Below, piece after piece: positions 7,922 through 16,238 of a stretch of DNA of 64,000 nucleotides. Source of the DNA: an uncultured Schlesneria sp. (GTDB taxonomy: Bacteria > Planctomycetota > Planctomycetia > Planctomycetales > Planctomycetaceae); assembly GCA_903840265.1 (NCBI GenBank), contig CAIMFH010000082.1, forward strand, positions 62,001 to 126,000, given 5' to 3'. A program made the translations under genes and the position numbers. Position 1 is the stretch's first letter. Each line of letters begins with the position of its first letter. The notes below the pieces were generated by a model. That model saw only the letters and a list, made by a program, of their open reading frames with translations. It was not told the origin of the DNA and made no database searches.

Positions 7922-9133
7922 ATGAACCCTTCGATGTTGATTGTGTTCTACGGTATTTGCGGCGTGCTGATCGCCGGACTGCTGTTTCGCATCTGGTTCA
8001 AGAACCGAAAGACGAAGCTGCCCTCGGCGGGTGTCCGTGCGCGAGTGGTTCCGAATGAGCAACTTCCCGTTGCCGCCTCGGTCCCTGTCCGCGATCGGAT
8101 CGTCGAAGAGCCGGTGGCGGTTGGTGCTTCCAGCGCACCAGAGACCTATGTCGCCGCGTCCCCTTCATCAGTTGTTCGCAGCCCAGAATCCTCTTCCTGG
8201 TCTGACCGACGGCTACTCGAACATCGCGGCATCTTGTCGCGACCGCATACCGAGCATATGCCGCGCGTTCTGGCCAATGAAATCCCCGGCGTCGACGATA
8301 GTGACCGGACATTCGGTGCGGGGCTGAATCCCGCGTTTGCGTCCCTGCTGCCTGATACCCCCGAACGACAAGAAACCGCTCGCCAGGAATTGCAAGCTGC
8401 CGGTTATTACAATCCACACGCCTTGGAAAATCTGCAGGCTGTCCGCTATTCGCTGATGATGCTCAGTATCATCTTCTTCGGTGTCCTGCTGCTATTGATC
8501 CCGACTCGTTTCGAGCCTCTCGCGATTGCGGGTTTGGTCATCGGCCCGATCCTGGGATGGGCGATGCCGATGCTGCAGATCCGCCGCAAAGCCGCGGATC
8601 GGATTCGCGAAATCAGCCGAGCCATGCCAGACCTGCTGGACATGTTGAACATGTGCGTCAGCCAGGGACTGACCGTTTCTGACGCCCTGCGACGAATCGT
8701 GCGAGAGTTCCGCGGTGTCTATCCCGCCCTCTCCCAAGAACTGAGCATCGTCCTTGAACAAGCTCGAATCAATGACTTGCACACAGCATTGGAAAGCTTC
8801 GGCAAGCGAATCAATCTTCCCGAAGTCCACTCGTTCACCTCCTTGCTGATCCAGACGGATCGCATGGGAACAAGCGTGACCCAGGCATTAACGACTTACA
8901 GCGATACCATGCGAGAAAGCTTGAAGCAGCGTGCAGACGAAAAAGGCAACCGAGCGACCTTTCGGTTGCTGTTCCCAACCGTGCTGTGCCTGATGCCCGC
9001 CGTGTACCTGTTCCTGCTGGGCCCCGCCGTGAACGAACTTTCCAAGTTCTTCAACGAAGGCGGCCGCAACTCACTCGACTCCGGTGGTCGAGCAATCCAA
9101 CGGCTGAACACGCAACGAGGGATCAACAACTAG
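7922..9133 (+). CDS. tadC: TadC-like inner-membrane platform protein (T2SSF domain)
   Basis: This 403-residue protein has an N-terminal helix (about 5-23), a poorly conserved linker of about 130 residues, two helices (about 178-220) and a T2SSF domain with MPDLLDMLNMCVSQGLTVSD and TDRMGTSVTQALTTYSDTM, then a C-terminal helix (LLFPTVLCLMPAVYLFLLG). The linker makes it longer than most TadC proteins. GGCGGAG precedes the ATG by six bases. It is the last gene of the Tad locus and is followed by a terminator. Confidence 0.85.
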   Translation: MNPSMLIVFYGICGVLIAGLLFRIWFKNRKTKLPSAGVRARVVPNEQLPVAASVPVRDRIVEEPVAVGASSAPETYVAASPSSVVRSPESSSWSDRRLLEHRGILSRPHTEHMPRVLANEIPGVDDSDRTFGAGLNPAFASLLPDTPERQETARQELQAAGYYNPHALENLQAVRYSLMMLSIIFFGVLLLLIPTRFEPLAIAGLVIGPILGWAMPMLQIRRKAADRIREISRAMPDLLDMLNMCVSQGLTVSDALRRIVREFRGVYPALSQELSIVLEQARINDLHTALESFGKRINLPEVHSFTSLLIQTDRMGTSVTQALTTYSDTMRESLKQRADEKGNRATFRLLFPTVLCLMPAVYLFLLGPAVNELSKFFNEGGRNSLDSGGRAIQRLNTQRGINN

Positions 9134-9164
9134 TCGCGGCTGATCGCGGTAATGACAAGTCCAC

Positions 9165-9199
9165 AAAGGGCACAGAGGAATCTCTGTGCCCTTTTTCTT
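9165..9199 (+). terminator. intrinsic terminator of the Tad locus
   Basis: A perfect 13-bp stem (AAAGGGCACAGAG at 9165-9177 with its complement at 9182-9194) closes a GAAT loop and is followed by TTCTT. It starts 31 bp after the tadC stop. Confidence 0.85.
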
Positions 9200-9200
9200 A

Positions 9201-9238
9201 TTCCAATCTGTGTTTCATCCGTGTCAATCCGTGGCTAC
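9201..9238. repeat. interspersed repeat copy (reverse orientation)
   Basis: Read on the minus strand this gives GCCACGGATTGACACGGATG followed by AAACACAGATT. The same motif occurs at 18775-18805 and, diverged, at 19010-19040 on the plus strand, so it belongs to one dispersed family within this window. Confidence 0.6.
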
Positions 9239-9248
9239 CTCGTCTCTC

Positions 9249-11780
9249 CTACAGCGCGAAATAGTCCTCAGGAATGGTCTCGGTCGGACGCCAATCGATT
9301 TCGCCCGCTTCGGCCCCTTTGTACCGCAGCAGCGTTTCGCTCATCGTGTCCTTGTTCAACTCGGGCTTCTTGAAGCGGCTGGTGGCGATCCACTGGTTGA
9401 CCGTCGTCGGATCCAATTCCTCGGCCTTGGTCATGCCAATGATGAGGACCAGCAAATGCTTGCATAGGGCTCCGCGCAGGCCACCGCAGACATTCAAGTT
9501 CTGCGTGCAACAGGCAAAATCTCCCTCCTTTCCGAGACGGCACGAATAGACTAGATCCGGATCGTTCTGGCTCTTCACGACACCGACAATGTGATCGTCA
9601 GTGGCTTCAGCGAAAAGGCGAAAGCGTTCTGCTTTCAGCATCGACAACGCCTTCTTCATCCGCTCCTTCTCGACCGAAAGTTCCATGATCGTCATGAACT
9701 GCGTCATATCGATCGGACCGGTACTGGCGGCCTTCGCGATTTCGGCCATGCGAGGATCCAGGCCCTTGCCTTTCCATTTCGCACTGGCAGGAATGGAAAA
9801 ATCTGGCGGGAACTGAGTCAATTCGTCGAATTCAGCATCGCTCCAGTCGCAGTCATCAAGCTTGGCACTCGCGAGGTTTGCTCCCTGCAACTTGGTCTGT
9901 TTCAGCACGGCCTGCTTCAGATTCGCTTTCGAGAAGTTGGCCTCTTTCAACGTTGCGTAAGTTAGGTCGGCCTTGTTGAGATTGGCGTTCGTAAAATCGC
10001 ACTGACTGAAGTTGGAATACACGCCGGTAAAGGTGAGCGTGGCCTTGCGAAAGTTCGAGCTCTTGAAGGAGCCGTAGTTGAAGTCGGCGCCGGCTAGCGA
10101 TGTCTTCTCGAAGTTCCCTTGCTCGAACTCAAGCGAACTGAAATTAATTCCGTCCAGTTTCTTGCCGCTGAGATCGACCGACGGGAAAGACTTAATCGTT
10201 TCGAGGTCCAGATGACTCCGTTCGTTCCACTTCTTGACCCCATCTGGTTGATCCAACTCAGCAAGCAATGAAGCACGGATGGTATCTTTATTCGACTCGG
10301 CCGCCGCCTCCGCTTGTTTCAGCTCCTCTGCGGTCGGACATGGTGCTCCATAAGTTTCGCACCAGGCTTCCATCGCCAACTGCGTCAACTTGCGATTCAT
10401 CAACCCGGTCTTTTTCCCGACCGCGATAACCGTATGCGGGCAAGCGGTTGCATCAGGCCACTGCCCCACGGCGGCGACGATGGCATCAGCGATGCTCTTC
10501 GTCGGCTGCTCCCAGTCGGATAACGTGCCAGCCCATAGTTGCCGCGACCATGATGCTTGAGGGCCCCTCCAACCGTTCCCGACGGTGAGACGCAGTGTTT
10601 CCTGAGGCGACTTCACTTCCATCGTCGTGATAAAGCTGGTCGCCTTCTTGGCGATATCCGAGAGTTCTGTCAGCTTCGGGCCGATCGAGATCTGCTTGGT
10701 ATTCAGGACGAGCCCGATTGCTTTCGAGAGATCGACCCCAGTGAAGTCGGCTTGCGCCACATTAGCTCCAGTGAAGTCGGCACCGTCGAGGCAGGCCCCT
10801 CGAAACTCAGCCCCCATCAACCTAGCACCGCGTAGCTTCGCTTTCGTGAAGTTGCAATCGCGAAGACTGGCCCCCAGCAGTTCAGCTTCCGAAAGATCGG
10901 CTTTTGTAAAATCGGCACCAGTAAACTTGGCCTTTTCGGATGTCACCGATTTCAGGCACGCCTCTCGGAAGCTAACTTTCGATGCATCGGTCTTATCAAA
11001 TTCAGCTTTGGTCAAATCGGCCTTATCAAATTTGGAACCAGTCATGTCCGCTTTAATAAAGTGAAACCCAACCATCTTGGCCTTGGTGAAATCACTGCTA
11101 CAACGAGACTTGTCCATCAGAAAGCCGACCCAACTACTGGAGAGGTCCGCTCCACGGCACGAGCACTCGATGAGGTCAGGGAACGTCGCCTGGATTGTCG
11201 CTCCATCCAGCTTCGAACGTCGCGTATTGCCGATCGAATAGCTCTCATGATTCTCTGTCTGGACGGTGGCATCCGTGAGGTCAACCTCTTCCAAGTCCAT
11301 GCACCACAATGGAGCGTCTTTAATGTTCTGACTTCGCATCGACGCTTTCGTGAGTGTGTACGGCCGCTGGCCGCCATTTCGAAAGGAGTACTCGTTGAAT
11401 ACAGAAGCGTCGACGCGCTGGCGGAGCAGCTTGTAACCTTCTGGCCCTTCCTGGATCATCGAGTGAATTTCGTCTTGAGTTGGTACCAGCATCGTCCGCA
11501 GTTGATCGGCATCGACGACCGCGATCGATGCTCCTTTCGTGTTAAGCAGAGCGGTTTTCTTTTCGTGCGATGATGTTCCCGTCACCTCTTTCAACACGAG
11601 CAGGCTCACTGATGCATTGAGCGTGTCGGCAACAGTTCCGCCCTCCAAACGCACAAACGCCTGCAGTAGTTCAAGAGTCAACTGCCCCCATTTCTCGAAT
11701 CGGCCGGCGAAGAAGATCGATTGACCGGCGAGTTTAGGGATCTTCCAATCGGCGGCTTTCTGAACGGACTTCTTGGCCAC
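9249..11780 (-). CDS. pentapeptide-repeat protein with BRCT-like N-terminus and SWIM-like C-terminus
   Basis: An 843-residue protein. Residues about 12-100 resemble a BRCT fold (GQSIFFAGRF, then LEGGTVADTLNASVSLLVL). Two long pentapeptide-repeat blocks follow, about 215-365 and 540-660, made of A(D/N)LxxA units such as ADFTKADLSEAELLGASLRD, which should form right-handed beta-helices. The C-terminal 110 residues hold a Cys/His cluster (a CC pair near 757, then CGGLRGALCKH near 765-775) that resembles the CxC...CxH pattern of SWIM zinc domains. No signal peptide is seen, so it is probably cytoplasmic. The role is unknown; protein or nucleic-acid binding is inference. Confidence 0.82.
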   Translation of the reverse strand: MAKKSVQKAADWKIPKLAGQSIFFAGRFEKWGQLTLELLQAFVRLEGGTVADTLNASVSLLVLKEVTGTSSHEKKTALLNTKGASIAVVDADQLRTMLVPTQDEIHSMIQEGPEGYKLLRQRVDASVFNEYSFRNGGQRPYTLTKASMRSQNIKDAPLWCMDLEEVDLTDATVQTENHESYSIGNTRRSKLDGATIQATFPDLIECSCRGADLSSSWVGFLMDKSRCSSDFTKAKMVGFHFIKADMTGSKFDKADLTKAEFDKTDASKVSFREACLKSVTSEKAKFTGADFTKADLSEAELLGASLRDCNFTKAKLRGARLMGAEFRGACLDGADFTGANVAQADFTGVDLSKAIGLVLNTKQISIGPKLTELSDIAKKATSFITTMEVKSPQETLRLTVGNGWRGPQASWSRQLWAGTLSDWEQPTKSIADAIVAAVGQWPDATACPHTVIAVGKKTGLMNRKLTQLAMEAWCETYGAPCPTAEELKQAEAAAESNKDTIRASLLAELDQPDGVKKWNERSHLDLETIKSFPSVDLSGKKLDGINFSSLEFEQGNFEKTSLAGADFNYGSFKSSNFRKATLTFTGVYSNFSQCDFTNANLNKADLTYATLKEANFSKANLKQAVLKQTKLQGANLASAKLDDCDWSDAEFDELTQFPPDFSIPASAKWKGKGLDPRMAEIAKAASTGPIDMTQFMTIMELSVEKERMKKALSMLKAERFRLFAEATDDHIVGVVKSQNDPDLVYSCRLGKEGDFACCTQNLNVCGGLRGALCKHLLVLIIGMTKAEELDPTTVNQWIATSRFKKPELNKDTMSETLLRYKGAEAGEIDWRPTETIPEDYFAL

Positions 11781-12011
11781 GAGAAGCGCTCCTGCGAGTT
11801 GATTCGAAAATTGGACCGAACGGTCAGTGAGAACCGCAGGATTCTGAGGATTCGTCTGCGACGATGCAACGGAAGCGGAACGCGATCGAACACGGGATCG
11901 AGGCCAGCGTGTGATCGCGATTAAAGTGTTGACATCTTCGTCGAGAAGCGGCGGAGCTTCATCCGCAGCACCAATGCGTCGTGTGCCGATCGAGAAAATA
12001 AAGGCCCCGAA

Positions 12012-12227
12012 TCAGGCTTCACGAGGTTCGTCATCACCGCTATTTGGGGCGGTTGCTGGCGATTCGGCTTCCCAGGCAGCCAAGCGACGGTCGAACTCTT
12101 CGGCCCAAGTATCATCCAGTAGATCGGAGTCACCCAGAGCAAACCGATGGGAGACCGAGATCACAATCGTGGACGTTTCAGAAGTGTGGACTGGCTCGCA
12201 AACAATCGTCTCTGTGCGATCTGTCAC
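12012..12227 (-). CDS. small acidic hypothetical protein (71 aa)
   Basis: A GTG at 12225-12227 is preceded by AAGGAG at a seven-base spacing, the best ribosome site in this area, and opens a 71-residue frame. The product is acidic and has a helix-like segment DDTWAEEFDRRLAAWEAES and a disordered end. I recognise no family. Open reading extends upstream to 12314, but the ribosome site favours this start. It lies 231 bp upstream of the pentapeptide-repeat gene on the same strand. Confidence 0.5.
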   Translation of the reverse strand: MTDRTETIVCEPVHTSETSTIVISVSHRFALGDSDLLDDTWAEEFDRRLAAWEAESPATAPNSGDDEPREA

Positions 12228-12413
12228 GGCTCGGCTCCTTCGAGTTAGACTCGGACAATTGCCGATAACAACATACACAAGTCTGTTTGCCGCGTCAGGT
12301 ACATTCCACAACAAAAGACAATTCCACTTTCTTCGCCGAACGATCTGAGTTACACAGCGGGTTCAGATCACCGACGCAAATGAAGTCCGAAGTGTTTTAC
12401 CGACGGATGAGTG

Positions 12414-14843
12414 ATGAAATCTATTTCCGAAATGTTGTCGACGGCAGTCGCCCATCAGCAGGCCGGACGCCTGCAGGATGCCGAGGCGATGTATCGCGAG
12501 ATCCTGGCACGCGATGACCAGCAGGCCGATGCCTGGCATCTGCTGGGGACGATCGCCCATCAGATCGGCGACCACGCGGTCGCCATCGACTTGATTGGTC
12601 ACGCCATTGAATTGGACTCGCGCAATGCGAATTTCCACTGCAATCTGGGGAATGCCCTGTTGGCCACGGGCCAGATCAAGGAGGCCGAACAGAGCTATCG
12701 ACGGGCTCTCGATCGCAAAAGCGATTTCCCGCTGGCTCGCTTCAATCTGTCGTCGTTGCTCGCCCAGACAGGGCAGCTCGACGAAGCGATTGCGGGATAC
12801 GAGGAAGCAATCCGCCTGAAGCCGGACTTTGTGGAAGCACATTACAACTTGGCTTTGATCCTTCAGGGGCAACGCCGCTGGGACGCCGCGAGTTCGGGTT
12901 ATCAGCGAACTCTTCAGCTTCGTCCCAATCATTCGGAAGCCTGGAATAACCTGGGGCTGGTATTGAAGGAACTGGGGAACATTCCTGAGGCGATCGAGTG
13001 CCATCGGCGGGCAATTCAGTTCAGGCCGGACTATGCAGAAGCCTTCAACAACCTCGGGGTCGCTTATCGCGAGCAGCGCGAAGTGAATTGGGCCCTTGAG
13101 TGTTACACGCAGGCTCTTAAGCTGAAGCCGGACTATCCTGCAGCATTCAACAATCTCGGCAATCTGTTGCAAAGCATGGGGCGACCTTCCGATGCCGTGA
13201 CGTGTCTGAAGCGAGCGATCGAATTGCAGCCGGGCTTTGCCGAATCCTACACGAATCTTGGTGCCGCTCTGCAGGATCTGCGACGATGGAATGAGGCGGC
13301 CGATTCCTTGCGAGCGGCTTTGGACCTGAACCCCGACGATGTCGCCGCACTGCAATCGCTCGGAAATGTGGTCCGCGATGGTGGAGACACGGCTGAAGCG
13401 ATCGCCTGCTATCGTCGTTCGCTGGAGTTGAAGCCGGATTGTCTGTCGGCGCTGGGACAATTGATTCACCAACTGCAGCATCAATGTGCCTGGGATGAAC
13501 TTCCCTCGTTGACCGCCCGAGCGATTCGTGCTGTGGTAGAGCCGGCATCGAGCAGTACTGAGAGCCCGCTGTCCCCGTTCGCCTTCTTGGCAATGCCGGT
13601 GGCAACGTCCTCGCAACAGCAGCAACAGTGCGCCACGCGCTGGGCTGCGTATAGCACACGGACAGCGGTGAAGGTTCCCAGTCCGTGGTGGGGACAGGCA
13701 ACTCCCGCTGAACTTGTCGGCGATCAACGTCTCCGCATCGGCTACCTGTCCGCCGATTTTCGAACCCATCCCGTTGCCGAATTGATTGTCGAACTCTTCG
13801 AATCGCACGACCGGTCGCAGTTTGAAGTCACGGGGTATTCGTATGGTCCCGATGATGGCTCGTTGATTCGGCAACGGATTGCCAACGCGTTTGAACGATT
13901 CGTCGATTTGCGAGACTTGCCGCTGGCGGATTCGATTCAGAAGATCGTCGATGACCGCATCGACATCCTCGTCGACCTGACTGGGTTCACTCAGCATTCC
14001 CGGCCTGAAATCATGGCGAGCTGCCCTGCCCCGATTCAAGTGAATTACTTGGGTTATCCGGGCACGATGGGAGCTGATTTTGTCGACTACATCATGGTCG
14101 ATCATTTCATTGTGCCTCAGGAGTGCCAGCCCTTCTACAACGAAAAGCTGGTTCATCTGCCGGGCTGCTATCAGGTCAACGATACTCAACGAATCATTTC
14201 CTCCCAGATCCCCACGCGAGCCGAAGTCGGTTTGCCGGATGATGCCTTTGTGTTCTGCAGCTTCAACAGCAACTACAAGATCACGTCCGAGGTCTTCGAT
14301 GTTTGGATGCGCCTGCTTCAACAGGTTCCTTCGAGTGTGTTGTGGCTGCTGGAGAGCAATCGACAGGCCCCGGTCACTCTGCGGCGTGAAGCCCAGCGGC
14401 GGGGCGTTGCACCTGAGCGAATAGTCTTCGCCCCGCGTCGCCCACTGACCGATCATCTGGCCCGGCATCAGCTGGCGGATTTGTTTCTGGACACCTTTCC
14501 CGTGAATGCTCACACGACAGCCAGCGATGCCCTGTGGGCAGGGTTGCCCGTTCTGACCTTGAGCGGAGAGACGTTCGTTTCTCGGGTGGCTGGAAGTTTG
14601 CTGCATTCGCTCGGGTTACCTGAACTGATCACGAACACCTTGGTTGACTATGAAGCTCGTGCCCTTGAGATCGCTCGGAATCGACAAGGGTTGGCAGCGC
14701 TGCGGCAACGATTGCAGGCCAATCGATTGAGTTCGCCCGTCTTCGATATTCGGCGGGCGGCGCGAGCCATTGAACAGGCTTATCGCACCATGCAGACGAT
14801 TCGTGAACAGGGAGAAGACCCGAGGTCATTTGCTGTTTCCTGA
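12414..14843 (+). CDS. TPR protein with O-GlcNAc-transferase-like (GT41) domain
   Basis: About 809 residues. Roughly ten tetratricopeptide repeats fill residues 5-340 (for example YAEAFNNLGVAYREQREVNWALECYTQALKLKPD). The C-terminal half matches the bacterial GT41/SPINDLY-like domain: RIGYLSADFRTHPVAELI, PIQVNYLGYPGTMGADFVDY, FCSFNSNYKITSEVFDVW, and LADLFLDTFPVNAHTTASDALWAGLPVLT. Such enzymes transfer N-acetylglucosamine or another sugar from a nucleotide sugar to proteins. The substrate here is unknown. GTG at 12411 directly before the ATG is an alternative start. The gene is convergent with the DUF1501 gene. Confidence 0.88.
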   Translation: MKSISEMLSTAVAHQQAGRLQDAEAMYREILARDDQQADAWHLLGTIAHQIGDHAVAIDLIGHAIELDSRNANFHCNLGNALLATGQIKEAEQSYRRALDRKSDFPLARFNLSSLLAQTGQLDEAIAGYEEAIRLKPDFVEAHYNLALILQGQRRWDAASSGYQRTLQLRPNHSEAWNNLGLVLKELGNIPEAIECHRRAIQFRPDYAEAFNNLGVAYREQREVNWALECYTQALKLKPDYPAAFNNLGNLLQSMGRPSDAVTCLKRAIELQPGFAESYTNLGAALQDLRRWNEAADSLRAALDLNPDDVAALQSLGNVVRDGGDTAEAIACYRRSLELKPDCLSALGQLIHQLQHQCAWDELPSLTARAIRAVVEPASSSTESPLSPFAFLAMPVATSSQQQQQCATRWAAYSTRTAVKVPSPWWGQATPAELVGDQRLRIGYLSADFRTHPVAELIVELFESHDRSQFEVTGYSYGPDDGSLIRQRIANAFERFVDLRDLPLADSIQKIVDDRIDILVDLTGFTQHSRPEIMASCPAPIQVNYLGYPGTMGADFVDYIMVDHFIVPQECQPFYNEKLVHLPGCYQVNDTQRIISSQIPTRAEVGLPDDAFVFCSFNSNYKITSEVFDVWMRLLQQVPSSVLWLLESNRQAPVTLRREAQRRGVAPERIVFAPRRPLTDHLARHQLADLFLDTFPVNAHTTASDALWAGLPVLTLSGETFVSRVAGSLLHSLGLPELITNTLVDYEARALEIARNRQGLAALRQRLQANRLSSPVFDIRRAARAIEQAYRTMQTIREQGEDPRSFAVS

Positions 14844-14857
14844 TCGCTAGGCGATCA
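14841..14857. other. perfect palindrome spanning both convergent stop codons
   Basis: TGATCGCTAGGCGATCA is a 7-bp stem with a TAG centre. Its first three bases are the stop of the plus-strand glycosyltransferase gene, and the CTA at 14847-14849 is the stop of the minus-strand DUF1501 gene, so the two genes end inside one palindrome with three bases between them. Confidence 0.6.
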
Positions 14858-16208
14858 CGTCTCGAATGACTTTGCCGGCAACATCGGTTAGCCGGAAGTC
14901 GCGACCCGCATAACGGTAGGTCAGCTTTTCGTGGTTCAAGCCTAACTGGTGCAGGATGGTCGCGTGCAGGTCGTGGATATGGACTCGGTTGTGAACGGCC
15001 TGGAAACCGAAGTCGTCCGTCTCGCCGTAGGTCATCCCGCCGCGAATGCCTCCCCCGGCCAGCCACATCGTGAAGCCGTAGTGATTGTGATCTCGGCCAT
15101 TACCGTTTTCGGTTGTGGGAGTCCGTCCAAATTCACCGCCCCAGATGACGAGGGTCTCTTCGAGCATGCCGCGACGTTTCAGATCGCGCAGCAGCGCTGC
15201 CATCGGCTGATCGATCTCTTTTGCTAGTTTCTTCACGGCGTTGTTGTGATCGCTATGCGTATCCCAGGGTTGACCGTCGCCGTAATAAACTTGAGTGAAG
15301 CGAACGCCTCGTTCTGCCAGCCGCCTGGCCAACAGGCAACCGTTGGCGAATTGGCCGGCTCCGTACTCTTCGCGGATGTGGGTCGGCTCGCGATTCAGGT
15401 CAAATGCCTCAGTTGCCGCGAACTGCATTCGGAAGGCTGTTTCCATCGCGGTGATTCTGGATTCCAGTTGCGTATCCCCGTCGCGTTCCTGGAGGTGTTG
15501 TTGGTTCAAGGTTCGCATCAAGTCGAGTTGCTGTTGCTGCGATTCGACTGGCAGTGACTTATTCCGCAGATACGGAATCAACTTCTGAGGATCAAGGTTC
15601 GAATGATTGATGAACGTTCCCTGATGTTCGCCGGGAAGGAAGGCGCTGCTCCAGAGGATTGAGAATCGCACGGGCCGGCCGGGGCAAAGCACGATGTATC
15701 CGGGCAAGCTTTCATTCTCGGTCCCGAGTCCGTACGAGAACCACGATCCCATACTCGGCCGCGTGGGGACGATCGTGCCGTTGTTCATCAGCAGCAGGGC
15801 CGGGCCATGATTGGGGTTGTCGGTGTAGACGGATCTTAAGACACAGACATCGTCGATACATTGCGAGAAGTTCGGCAACAATTCGCTGACGGGAACGCCG
15901 CTTTCGCCGCAGGGATCGAACCGAAATGGTGAAGGAAGTAGCCCAGCCGTTTTGCGTTCCGTGCGAAAGGCATCCAGTTCGGTGGGGCGCTGACCTTCGA
16001 ACTTGGACAGTCCTGGTTTTGGGTCCAGAAAGTCGGGGCCGAATGGTCCACCGTTCATGAAGAGTTGGATGACTCGTTTCGCGCGTGGGACCGCATGCGG
16101 ACTGGCTTCGCCGGCGCGCGTCGAACCAATCACGCTCGCCAATCCGAGTCCGCCAAATCCGCCACCGAGGCCCTGCAGCAGATGCCGACGAGATAGGAGG
16201 TGATTCAT
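14847..16208 (-). CDS. DUF1501 family exported protein
   Basis: 453 residues. The N-terminus has SRRHLLQGLGGGFGG, a twin-arginine-like leader typical of DUF1501 proteins. The body shows the family's alkaline-phosphatase/sulfatase-like motifs: FMNGGPFGPDFLDPKP, NHGPALLLMNNG, SMGSWFSYGLGTENESLPGY, ARRLAERGVRFTQVYYGDGQPWDTH, VIWGGEFGRTP and GRDHNHYGFTMWLAGGG. The function is unproven. In planctomycetes these genes are nearly always paired with a PSD1 gene, as here, where the PSD1 gene ends 30 bp upstream in the same orientation. Confidence 0.9.
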   Translation of the reverse strand: MNHLLSRRHLLQGLGGGFGGLGLASVIGSTRAGEASPHAVPRAKRVIQLFMNGGPFGPDFLDPKPGLSKFEGQRPTELDAFRTERKTAGLLPSPFRFDPCGESGVPVSELLPNFSQCIDDVCVLRSVYTDNPNHGPALLLMNNGTIVPTRPSMGSWFSYGLGTENESLPGYIVLCPGRPVRFSILWSSAFLPGEHQGTFINHSNLDPQKLIPYLRNKSLPVESQQQQLDLMRTLNQQHLQERDGDTQLESRITAMETAFRMQFAATEAFDLNREPTHIREEYGAGQFANGCLLARRLAERGVRFTQVYYGDGQPWDTHSDHNNAVKKLAKEIDQPMAALLRDLKRRGMLEETLVIWGGEFGRTPTTENGNGRDHNHYGFTMWLAGGGIRGGMTYGETDDFGFQAVHNRVHIHDLHATILHQLGLNHEKLTYRYAGRDFRLTDVAGKVIRDVIA

Positions 16209-16238
16209 TTTCAGTCGCCAACAGATTAAGAGGGAGGG

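Noticed and set aside
12363-14606. 747-codon minus-strand open frame opposite the TPR/GT41 gene
   Set aside because: It mirrors a repeat-rich gene with strong codon bias. The translation is Arg/Gln/His-rich with no family motif, while the plus strand has clear TPR and GT41 motifs.
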